Shown: positions 40,858 through 48,262 of the stretch, piece by piece | Layout: the number at the start of each line of letters is the position of its first letter | Numbering within the stretch: position 1 is the stretch's first letter | Assembly (NCBI GenBank): GCA_022821065.1 | Contig: JAJEEK010000008.1 | Coordinates: 124,001 to 188,000 of the forward strand | Length of the DNA: 64,000 bases | Direction of reading: 5' to 3' | DNA from: Candidatus Poribacteria bacterium | Lineage (GTDB): Bacteria; Poribacteria; WGA-4E; WGA-3G | Notes under the pieces: model-generated | Told to the model about the DNA's origin: nothing | What the model saw: the letters and a program-made list of their open reading frames with translations, nothing else | Databases searched by the model: none | Translations under genes and position numbers: made by a program

Positions 40858-41532
40858 ATGGAAATTTTTGGTATCTGGATCGCAGCGTTCCTGACGCTTT
40901 GTATCTACAGTTTCCTATATAAGGATAACCCGTTTTATCGTTTCGCAGAACACCTCTTTGTAGGTATGTCTGTTGGTTACGGCATTGTTTTATCCGTTCA
41001 TCAGGGGTTTATTCCTTTCGCTTGGGAACCGTTCTGGGCAGCGGTGAAACCGTTTTGGCCAGGCGTGCCTCGAGAAGCAGGCTGGAGTGGATTGTGGAAA
41101 CTGATTCCGATTGGAGTCGGTTTGCTATTCTTCAGTGGGGTATCTCCCCGCCACACTTGGTTGATTCGATACCCAACTGCTATCTTGATCGGGTTTGGAG
41201 CAGGTCTTTCAATACCGAATGTGTTGAGAGCTAATATTTTCGAGCAGACGCGCGGAACTGTCGAACCGTTTGCCTCGGTTCATGCGGGTACGCTCTCTGG
41301 TTGGGGTATTTTCGAGGCAGTTCTCATGGTTGCTGGCGTAATTTGCACGCTTACCTATTTCTTCTTTTCCGTAGAACACAGAGGTCCCCTCAAATGGATT
41401 TCAAAAGTCGGTATCGCCTTTCTTATGATCGGTTTCGGTTCGGCATTCGGTAACACGGTTATGGGGCGTGTCGCGCTGCTCATTCAACGTGTTGATTTCC
41501 TAATAAATGATTGGATCGGCACAATTTTTTGA
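40858..41532 (+). CDS. Uncharacterised multi-pass membrane protein (cassette gene 4)
   Basis: 224 residues from the ATG at 40858, with GGGAGGAG at 40844-40850 (a longer frame to 40819 overlaps the previous gene and lacks a site). About six membrane segments, with conserved-looking KDNPFYRFAEHLFVGMSVGY near the first and FGSAFGNTVMGRVALLI near the last. I recognise no family with certainty. It is the last of the four genes; the gap after it holds repeats. Confidence 0.75.
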   Translation: MEIFGIWIAAFLTLCIYSFLYKDNPFYRFAEHLFVGMSVGYGIVLSVHQGFIPFAWEPFWAAVKPFWPGVPREAGWSGLWKLIPIGVGLLFFSGVSPRHTWLIRYPTAILIGFGAGLSIPNVLRANIFEQTRGTVEPFASVHAGTLSGWGIFEAVLMVAGVICTLTYFFFSVEHRGPLKWISKVGIAFLMIGFGSAFGNTVMGRVALLIQRVDFLINDWIGTIF

Positions 41533-41539
41533 TGTCTTT

Positions 41540-41607
41540 TCTTTAAGTTGTCAGTTGTCAGTACGGTTGCTACGCAACCTCTCGGTACTCAGTTAACAAC
41601 TTGTATC
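41540..41607. repeat. Intergenic GTTGTCAGTTGTCAGT repeat with palindromic core
   Basis: Stepped AAGTTGTCAGTTGTCAGTAC leads into CAGTACGGTTGCTACGCAAC at 41559-41578, the inverted copy of the core at 12893-12913, and then TCGGTACTCAGTTAACAACT. Confidence 0.65.
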
Positions 41608-41750
41608 AAGGACATTTCTTGTGACTGTCACAGGAAGCCTCTTTCTTTAATTGAGGACTGTTAACCATCTTTATAGTACAAAACCTGTAGCCCGTAACGT
41701 AGTGGAGGGCGGACTTAAGAAAAGGGTGCTAAAACTCAAACTCACACCAT

Positions 41751-41774
41751 TTAACCGCAAGGAAAAATTAAAAA
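41751..41774 (+). promoter_or_regulatory. Recurrent gene-start leader before the isomerase gene
   Basis: TTAACCGCAAGG followed by an A/T-rich 12-base spacer and ATG, the same layout as the leader at 1503-1530. Confidence 0.45.
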
Positions 41775-42617
41775 ATGAAACTTGGATATAGTACGTGGGG
41801 AATGCCTACCGTCCCCATAGATACTGCCATCTCTCACTTAGCGAGCCTCGGATACGATGGCGTTGAACTCACCATCATTCCACGGTTTACGACTGAACTC
41901 AGCACGCTCGATGCTGCGGAACGGAAACGGATTGCGTCTCTGTTGAAACAGCATAACTTAGCACTGCCAGCAATCGCTGCACATTCGAGTCTGCTGGATA
42001 TGGATCCAGAAGCACACGCCAAAAACATGTGGCGGTTGAAAGGGGGCGTTGATCTCGCAGTGGAACTCGCACAGGGCGATGAACTCGCGGCTGTTAACAC
42101 AACCCCAGGGGGCAAACCTGAAGATTGGGATAGAAACAAAGATTTCCTTGCGGCACGCGTCGGTGAATTGGTTGAATATGGTGCGTCACGCGGCGTTACC
42201 ATTGCCATGGAACCACACGTCGGCGCAATCATTGATACACCTGCCAAGGTGCTTGAACTTCTTGAAATCGTTAACTCTCCTTACCTCAAAGTCAACTTTG
42301 ACATCAGCCATTTCGATATCATCGGTATGTCAACGGCGGAGACTGTATCGGCACTGGCAGCAGTATCGGCACATACGCATGTCAAAGACCAGCGCGGTAC
42401 TGCTCCTGACCACGAGTTCCTGATTCCGGGTGAAGGTCCTTTCGATTATGTTGATTATCTCAAAAGGATGCAAGCACATGGGTACGATGGATTCATCACG
42501 GCTGAGGTGAGTTTTATGGTGCAGGCACGTGAAGACTACGACCCACTCGCTGCTGCGACATTCTCTTACGAAACGCTCTCAAACGCCTTTACGGAAGCCG
42601 GAATTGAACGAGGTTGA
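41775..42617 (+). CDS. Sugar phosphate isomerase/epimerase-like TIM-barrel protein
   Basis: 280 residues. The AP-endonuclease-2 TIM-barrel fold is shown by LGYDGVELTIIPRF, ALPAIAAHSSLLDMD, the likely metal ligands Glu in TIAMEPHVG, Asp/His in VNFDISHFDI and His in HTHVKDQRG, and a last Glu in TAEVSF. This family opens or isomerises sugars and inositols with a divalent metal. Its stop overlaps the start region of the sulfatase gene, so the two probably act on the same sulfated sugar or sugar derivative. The exact substrate is unclear. Confidence 0.85.
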   Translation: MKLGYSTWGMPTVPIDTAISHLASLGYDGVELTIIPRFTTELSTLDAAERKRIASLLKQHNLALPAIAAHSSLLDMDPEAHAKNMWRLKGGVDLAVELAQGDELAAVNTTPGGKPEDWDRNKDFLAARVGELVEYGASRGVTIAMEPHVGAIIDTPAKVLELLEIVNSPYLKVNFDISHFDIIGMSTAETVSALAAVSAHTHVKDQRGTAPDHEFLIPGEGPFDYVDYLKRMQAHGYDGFITAEVSFMVQAREDYDPLAAATFSYETLSNAFTEAGIERG

Positions 42618-42619
42618 AG

Positions 42620-44017
42620 ATGGGAACACCGAATATTCTTTTATTCATGACAGATCAGCAGCGGTGGGATGCAATGGGGTGCAGCGGCGATTGGGTGCAG
42701 ACCCCGAACCTGGATCGCATCGCGGGTGAAGGCGTTCAATTCACGAATTGTGTTACCACATCACCCGTCTGTATCCCGACACGGCTCAGTTTGGCGACAG
42801 GCTTGTATCCACATAACACTGGCGTTTGGAATAATATGGGACATACCCTGTTAGAAGAAACGCCGACATGGATGCAAGCGATGCGGGCTGCAGGCTATCG
42901 GACGAGTCTTTTCGGCAAAACGCACCTCCATCCACACAGTGGTGATTTGCGTGAGCGCGAGGGATTAATGAATGCTTACGGGTTAGACGATGTAAACGAA
43001 ATCGGTGGACCGCGGGCGAGTGCCAGGACCTTATCTCACATGACAGCGATGTGGGAAGAAAAAGGAGGCTGGGAAGCGTACCGCGCCGATTACCAGGAAC
43101 GGTTCAGCACAAAACCCTACCTTGTGCGTCCCTCAACGTTGGCACTTGAAGATTATGCCGATGTATATGTCGGGCAACAGGCGAAGCAATACCTTCGGGA
43201 CTATAATCGACAGGAACCGTGGTGCTGCTGGGTCAGTTTCGGAGGTCCGCATGAACCGTGGGATACGCCGGAACCGTACGCCAGCATGTACGACCCAGAA
43301 GATATGCCGCCAGCGGTCCCGCGTCCCCCTACAAGAGAACGTCCCCACGGACACTTAGATAGGTTGATGCAGCGGATGAATCCGAAGTTTGAACCCGGTG
43401 AAATCGGGAGGCTTCGCGCGAATTATGCAGGCAATGTCACGCTGATTGATGATCAGATCGGTGAAATCCTTGAGGCAATTGCGGCACGCGGTGAACTTGA
43501 TAACACAGTCATCGTGCATACCTCTGACCACGGTGAGATGAACGGTGATTATGGATTGATCTATAAAAGCAATTTCTTGAACGGTGCGGTTCGGATACCG
43601 TTACTTGTACGAACACCTAAGGCATCGGGGTTACAAACCCCTCCTACAAGGAGCGTTTGTGACAGTCCCGTGGAATGGATTGATATCGGTCCAACGCTTG
43701 TTGAATTGGCGGGTGGCGAATTGGAACATCGTCAGTTTGGGAAATCGTTGTGTCCCGTGCTAACGCAACCTGAAGCTGAACACCGCGATTTCGCGATCTC
43801 TGAGATAGAGAACGAAATTATGTTGCTAAATCGGGAGTGGAAGGCTGCGCTGAATGCAAACGGCGAAGTTTATCTCTTATTTGATGTGCAAAACGACCCA
43901 AATGAGACAAATAACCTTGCTGGTCAACCTGAAGTTGCGGATATTGAAACGGCGTTGCGCCTGCAAATTTTAGAGCGACTTATGCAGACGCAACTGAGAA
44001 AGCCGATTTATCAGTAA
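42620..44017 (+). CDS. Type I sulfatase (arylsulfatase family)
   Basis: 465 residues from the ATG at 42620; ACGAGG lies 7 bases before it. The start shows the calcium site ILLFMTDQQRWDAMGC, and TSPVCIPTRLSLATGLYPH contains CxPxR, whose Cys is turned into formylglycine by a separate enzyme. Later HTSDHGEMNGDYGL provides metal ligands. Sulfatases strip sulfate esters from glycans. There is no signal peptide, so a cytoplasmic place is likely. A dispersed palindrome at 43627-43641 adds about ten residues (ASGLQTPPTRSV) before the conserved VEWIDIGPTLVEL. Confidence 0.92.
   Translation: MGTPNILLFMTDQQRWDAMGCSGDWVQTPNLDRIAGEGVQFTNCVTTSPVCIPTRLSLATGLYPHNTGVWNNMGHTLLEETPTWMQAMRAAGYRTSLFGKTHLHPHSGDLREREGLMNAYGLDDVNEIGGPRASARTLSHMTAMWEEKGGWEAYRADYQERFSTKPYLVRPSTLALEDYADVYVGQQAKQYLRDYNRQEPWCCWVSFGGPHEPWDTPEPYASMYDPEDMPPAVPRPPTRERPHGHLDRLMQRMNPKFEPGEIGRLRANYAGNVTLIDDQIGEILEAIAARGELDNTVIVHTSDHGEMNGDYGLIYKSNFLNGAVRIPLLVRTPKASGLQTPPTRSVCDSPVEWIDIGPTLVELAGGELEHRQFGKSLCPVLTQPEAEHRDFAISEIENEIMLLNREWKAALNANGEVYLLFDVQNDPNETNNLAGQPEVADIETALRLQILERLMQTQLRKPIYQ
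43627..43641. repeat. Short palindrome inside the sulfatase gene
   Basis: GGGGTTACAAACCCC followed by TCCTACAAGG sits in frame. Sulfatases usually lack this stretch, so it is probably an inserted dispersed repeat. Confidence 0.5.
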
Positions 44018-44048
44018 AGATGAATGAGGTTTACAGAGTTCTGACAGT

Positions 44049-46103
44049 CTATCCTTCTCTTTCTTCTTTAAAGCGTTGCGCTTTACGAATGAGACTTAGC
44101 AGTTCTGCGTTCCTGAGACTGTGTTCGCGAGTTTTCGCTTCAAGCTGTGGTAAGATACTTTCAAGCGTCTGACGAACACCTTCTAAAGAACCCTCTTGTG
44201 CCCAGAAGCTGCCGCGTAAGATTTCGGCAAACTCAGCGACAGAGGCGGCGAGTTGGAACGTCGGAGTTGCCTCTTCAAATGTTCCCTTCAAGGCATCTGT
44301 AGCGATAGATTCATTCACCTCCGTCACGTGTCCTGTATCCGGGTCTTCATGTCGGATAGCGACCATCGCGAGTTGACCGACTGCATCATTATGGAGTTTA
44401 ATTTCATAGAGCGCAGTAACGCTATGTCCTGCCCCGACTTCACCAGCGTCTACGGTGTCGTTACGGAAGTCTTCATGTGCGAGTCGTCGGTTTTCATATC
44501 CGAGCAGTCGAAACCGGCTGACGGTATCGGGGTTAAACTCGACCTGGATTTTGGCATCCTTTGCGATGACTTGCAGTGTACCTGTCAGGTTTTTCACAAA
44601 GATGCGTTTCGCTTCGCTGAGCGTATCAACGTAAGTATAACTACCGTTGCTGTTGTTTGCGAGCTGCTCCATGAGAACATCGTTGTAATTGCCCATCCCG
44701 AAGCCGACTGTTGTTAGTGTTACACCTTCTTTGACGTAAGTGCGAATTTCTTTGAGGATGGCATCGGGCCCGGTTTGGCCGACATTCGCAACGCCATCTG
44801 AACATAAGATTACACGATTGATATAATCGGGGTTTGCATTCTGGGTTGCGAGTTTATATCCCATCCGCAGTCCTGCTTCAGCATTCGTTGAGCCTTCTGG
44901 TACAAGTGCGCGGATTGCGGTTAAGATATGCTCTCTATTTACAATGCTGGTGTGCGGTAGAACGACCCGTGCATTGGAACCGTAAACAACAATACCGACT
45001 TTGTCGCTCGGACGGAGTTGTTCAAGCAAAAGCGTCAGTGCCTGTTTTACCAATTCCAACCTATTTTCCCGCCGCATTGATCCGGAGACATCAACCACAA
45101 AAGTGAGTATCGCGTCCTTTCTGTCAGTGTCTGGAATCACGCGACCTTGAATGCCGATGCGCAGCAATTGGAGCCGTTTGCCTTCACCAAACTTTGAAGG
45201 TGCGCCCTCAAGATGAATGGCGAACGCCTCGTCTGCTGGTGACGCGTAATTGTAATTCAAGGCGTTCACAAATTCTTCGACGCGTATCGCTTCTGATGGT
45301 GGGAGATAACCGTCTCTGAGGTAACGCCGCATAACGGTATACGAAGCGGTATCTACATCCATCCCGAACGTCGAAAAGTTGTCGTCCTCAGTGTCAATGA
45401 ACGGATTCGTGCCAACGCCATCAAAGAAAACATCGTGATATGCGGCACCGTTCGGTGGGTTCAGTGCCTGATGTTGAAGAGCTCGAGGCTGAGGAACATT
45501 TTTGCCTTTCCTGATGCCCCTGCCCCCTTGTTCACCCTCAGATAAGGCAGACGGTTCAACATAACCATTTACTGTTCTCTCCGTGACCATACCGAGTTGG
45601 TTACGGGCCGCACCGACATTTTGCACTGATGCTAATTCGGATGAGCCTTCGTTTTGTGTTGACGCTAATTTGTATGAAGGTTTAGGTATCATACGTTCAA
45701 CGTCTGCTCTATTTTCTGATGTATGAACACGGTTGTTTGCGGCATCAGGAATCGTCGCGTCTTCCAGTGCGCCAACGCGGGTATTCGACAGATCAACGGA
45801 AGGAATGTTATTTAAAACTTCTGTTGTCCCATTTGCGTCGCTTATTGCTAACTTTTGTACCTTGTGAGGCGTTGAAAGATATTGGTCTTGCTCGTTATAG
45901 CGTTCATATTTTGAATTGGAAATCGGTTGACGTACTTGTGGTTTCGGTGGTTCTTGGGCTGAAAATAAAACGACTTCTTCACCTAAACCGAGGTCATCAA
46001 TATAGGAACTTGGACCCATTAAATGGAGTCCAACAACAAACATAATACCGATGTGACAGACGACTGAGAATGCAAGTGCTGCTGAAAGTTTTTTGTTACG
46101 CAT
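44049..46103 (-). CDS. VWA domain protein with a TonB-like N-terminal helix
   Basis: 684 residues. Residues 8-28 (AALAFSVVCHIGIMFVVGLHL) look like a TonB-type anchor with Ser13 and His17. A Pro- and Gln-rich, probably unstructured stretch follows to about 200. Then comes the YfbK/DUF3520-type arrangement: STFGMDVDTASYTVMRRYL, the von Willebrand factor A domain with MIDAS motif DVSGSM (about residue 338), a T in STNAEAGLRMGY, and a C-terminal domain with FEEATPTFQLAASVAEFAEIL. VWA domains bind metal and partner proteins. It is convergent with the sulfatase. The TonB-like helix suggests coupling to ExbB/ExbD-type motors or a fusion, but this is unproven. Confidence 0.85.
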   Translation of the reverse strand: MRNKKLSAALAFSVVCHIGIMFVVGLHLMGPSSYIDDLGLGEEVVLFSAQEPPKPQVRQPISNSKYERYNEQDQYLSTPHKVQKLAISDANGTTEVLNNIPSVDLSNTRVGALEDATIPDAANNRVHTSENRADVERMIPKPSYKLASTQNEGSSELASVQNVGAARNQLGMVTERTVNGYVEPSALSEGEQGGRGIRKGKNVPQPRALQHQALNPPNGAAYHDVFFDGVGTNPFIDTEDDNFSTFGMDVDTASYTVMRRYLRDGYLPPSEAIRVEEFVNALNYNYASPADEAFAIHLEGAPSKFGEGKRLQLLRIGIQGRVIPDTDRKDAILTFVVDVSGSMRRENRLELVKQALTLLLEQLRPSDKVGIVVYGSNARVVLPHTSIVNREHILTAIRALVPEGSTNAEAGLRMGYKLATQNANPDYINRVILCSDGVANVGQTGPDAILKEIRTYVKEGVTLTTVGFGMGNYNDVLMEQLANNSNGSYTYVDTLSEAKRIFVKNLTGTLQVIAKDAKIQVEFNPDTVSRFRLLGYENRRLAHEDFRNDTVDAGEVGAGHSVTALYEIKLHNDAVGQLAMVAIRHEDPDTGHVTEVNESIATDALKGTFEEATPTFQLAASVAEFAEILRGSFWAQEGSLEGVRQTLESILPQLEAKTREHSLRNAELLSLIRKAQRFKEEREG

Positions 46104-46344
46104 TTTCTTGGACCTCCAAAGTTTCTATAACAGATAAAAAATCTACGCTACAAACTTTGTACGGTATATAAGCAATTTGCGTGCCATACTTGGAATCCTA
46201 TAATATAGGCGAATTTTGAAGTGGTGTATCGGTAAACTGCCCGAAATTGTGCAAACGGATTTGTACTTTGCACAGAATGGTACAGGCGCGTAACGGATAT
46301 GGCTGTGTAGACTGGGTATCGGTGGGTTGGATGGAACTTTACAT

Positions 46345-46371
46345 ACGGGCGGACGCTGTAGGGCCGCCCGT
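46345..46371 (-). terminator. Hairpin after the SDR gene
   Basis: ACGGGCGG (46345-46352) pairs with CCGCCCGT (46364-46371), 17 bases past the SDR stop. The tail is not T-rich, so it may be a dispersed repeat acting as a weak terminator. Confidence 0.5.
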
Positions 46372-46387
46372 GTAAGTGGTTAATAGA

Positions 46388-47101
46388 TTAGGCTCTGCCG
46401 TAAACGGGTATCGCAGCACCGTTGATAATAGATGCATCGTCGGAAGTTAAGAAACATATCACCTTGGCGACATCTGCGGGTGCGACCCATCGGTCGTGCT
46501 CTTCGTCCGGCATGGCTTCTCGGTTCGCAGGAGTATCCATGACACTCGGCATGATGGCGTTGACATTCACACCGGAATCCATGACTTCAGCGGCTAACGA
46601 TTCCGTCAAGGTGCGAACACCACCTTTTGAGACACAATAGGCACTCAACCCCGCTTCGCCTTTTAATCCGGCGCGTGCGGAGACGTTAATGATCTTCCCA
46701 TAGGTCTGTGCTGTCATGTGTGGAATTGCTGTCTTACAGCAGAGGAAGACCGATTTGAGATTAAGATTCATCATGAAATCCCATCTGTCCTCTTCAAGTT
46801 CCGCTGTCGGGATTCCGCCGACAAACCCACCGACGATGTTCACCAAGACATCCAAGGAGCCAAATTCGGATATGAATTCCGCAATAGTCTTCTGGACTTC
46901 GGCTTCCTCGGTAACATTTGCGAAAAGGAAAGTAACATCTTCGCTGAGTTCAGGGTTGTATTGCTTGAAGCGTTCGACCTCTTCTTCAAACAGATAGGTA
47001 ACAGCGACAGTATCGCCTTGGGCGAGATAGGCTTTCGTGACGGCACTCCCTAATATACCGGTGCCACCGGTGATAAGGATGTTTCGGTTCTGTTTTGTCA
47101 T
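46388..47101 (-). CDS. SDR family oxidoreductase
   Basis: 237 residues. The nucleotide-binding motif is ILITGGTGILGSAV (GxxxGxG), with DVLVNIVGGFVGG (NNAG-like), INVSARAG holding the active Ser and AYCVSKGG the YxxxK pair. The C-terminus INGAAIPVYG is typical. SDR enzymes use NAD(P)H to reduce or oxidise sugars, acyl chains or alcohols; the substrate is unknown. CGGAGAAATCCAAAA lies before the ATG. The next upstream gene, an epimerase-like enzyme, ends 51 bases away in the same direction. Confidence 0.9.
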   Translation of the reverse strand: MTKQNRNILITGGTGILGSAVTKAYLAQGDTVAVTYLFEEEVERFKQYNPELSEDVTFLFANVTEEAEVQKTIAEFISEFGSLDVLVNIVGGFVGGIPTAELEEDRWDFMMNLNLKSVFLCCKTAIPHMTAQTYGKIINVSARAGLKGEAGLSAYCVSKGGVRTLTESLAAEVMDSGVNVNAIMPSVMDTPANREAMPDEEHDRWVAPADVAKVICFLTSDDASIINGAAIPVYGRA

Positions 47102-47152
47102 TTTTGGATTTCTCCGTTTTGTTTAATGATTGTGTATATCAACGAAAATGAT

Positions 47153-48148
47153 TTACGTAACGCCGATGCCGGGGTGTTCTGGTAGGATTAGTTTTCCATT
47201 CTCAAGGGTTACACCGGTGTACGGGTCGTTTGCGATCAGCAGATGACCATCCAGATCGGCATAATCTACGAGTGGGGTGAGATGCGCAGCAGCGGTAATG
47301 CCGAGTGAACTCTCTATCATACAACCGATCATAACAAGCAAGCCGTGTGTGCGAGCGACGTGTATCATCCGGTGTGCTTCAAGCAAACCACCACATTTGA
47401 CGAGTTTGATGTTGATGCCGTCAACACATCCGACGAGTGCTGGAATATCACTGGCGCGTTTGACGCTTTCATCGGCAATAATCGGTAATTCTGAGTTTTC
47501 ACGGACGAATCTGAGGCCTGCCAAGTCACTCGGTTTTGTCGGTTGTTCGATTAATTCAACGCCGTATTTCGCCAGTTCACGGATTTTGCGGACAGCCGCT
47601 TTCGGTGTCCACGCCGTATTCGCATCGACATAGATAGGTTTATCCGTCACGCTGCGGAGTGTTTCGATGATTTCTATATCACGAGGCGTTCCGAGTTTGA
47701 CCTTCAGGATCGGATACGCTTCTGCTTGATGGGTTTTCTCTGCCATTATCTTAGGTTCGTCGAGTCCGATCGTGAACGCTGTGCAAGGCGTATTTTGTGG
47801 GTCGAGTCCCCAGAGTTGGTAGAGTGGAACGCCGAGTTTCTTGCCGAGTCGGTCGTGTAGTGCCATATCGATGGCGGATTTCGCTGCGTAATTACCACCA
47901 AACGCCGTTTCAGCGGCTGCCATAACATCGTGGATAGCATCAAGATTGGTCGTGAGTGCGGGTGCGATTGTTTCTAAGGCGAGACGGACTGTCTCCACAG
48001 TTTCGCCGTAAAACCGGGCAGGTGCCGTTTCGCCGATGCCGCCATCAATTTCTACGGAGACGATCTGTCGGTATGCATCGGTTGCGCGTCTGGCGATTTT
48101 AAACGGATGCCTGAGTTGTAAGTCTGTAATTTTAGAAACAATATCCAT
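47153..48148 (-). CDS. Enolase-superfamily protein, dipeptide epimerase-like
   Basis: 331 residues. The barrel shows the epimerase pattern: PILKVKLGT with a KxK base, metal ligands Asp in IYVDANTAW, Glu in ELIEQPTKP and Asp in IIADESVK, then GINIKLVKCGG with the second Lys. This matches the L-Ala-D/L-Glu epimerase branch, which recycles murein peptides. An N-terminal capping domain covers residues 1-120. The gene stands next to a cell-wall amidase (48253-50388), which fits a role in peptidoglycan turnover. The ATG is preceded by CCAAGGAAAATTAAAA. Confidence 0.88.
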   Translation of the reverse strand: MDIVSKITDLQLRHPFKIARRATDAYRQIVSVEIDGGIGETAPARFYGETVETVRLALETIAPALTTNLDAIHDVMAAAETAFGGNYAAKSAIDMALHDRLGKKLGVPLYQLWGLDPQNTPCTAFTIGLDEPKIMAEKTHQAEAYPILKVKLGTPRDIEIIETLRSVTDKPIYVDANTAWTPKAAVRKIRELAKYGVELIEQPTKPSDLAGLRFVRENSELPIIADESVKRASDIPALVGCVDGINIKLVKCGGLLEAHRMIHVARTHGLLVMIGCMIESSLGITAAAHLTPLVDYADLDGHLLIANDPYTGVTLENGKLILPEHPGIGVT

Positions 48149-48164
48149 TTTTTTTAATTTTCCT

Positions 48165-48262
48165 TGGTATCAGTAACCAGTAACCAGTAACCAGAAAAGA
48201 GACACTTGGATAACATAACCTTTCTTAACTGAAAACTGTTAACTGGAAACTGTTAACTTCTT
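48165..48262. repeat. Intergenic TAACCAGTAACCAGTAACCAG repeats
   Basis: Three copies of GTAACCA are followed by inverted-type AACTGAAAACTGTTAACTGG copies in the gap between the epimerase-like and amidase genes; the last copies reach the amidase stop. Confidence 0.6.

Noticed and set aside
48165..48262. Possible CRISPR array in the stepped repeats
   Set aside because: Units are 6-8 bases without spacers of even length, and no cas gene is in the window.
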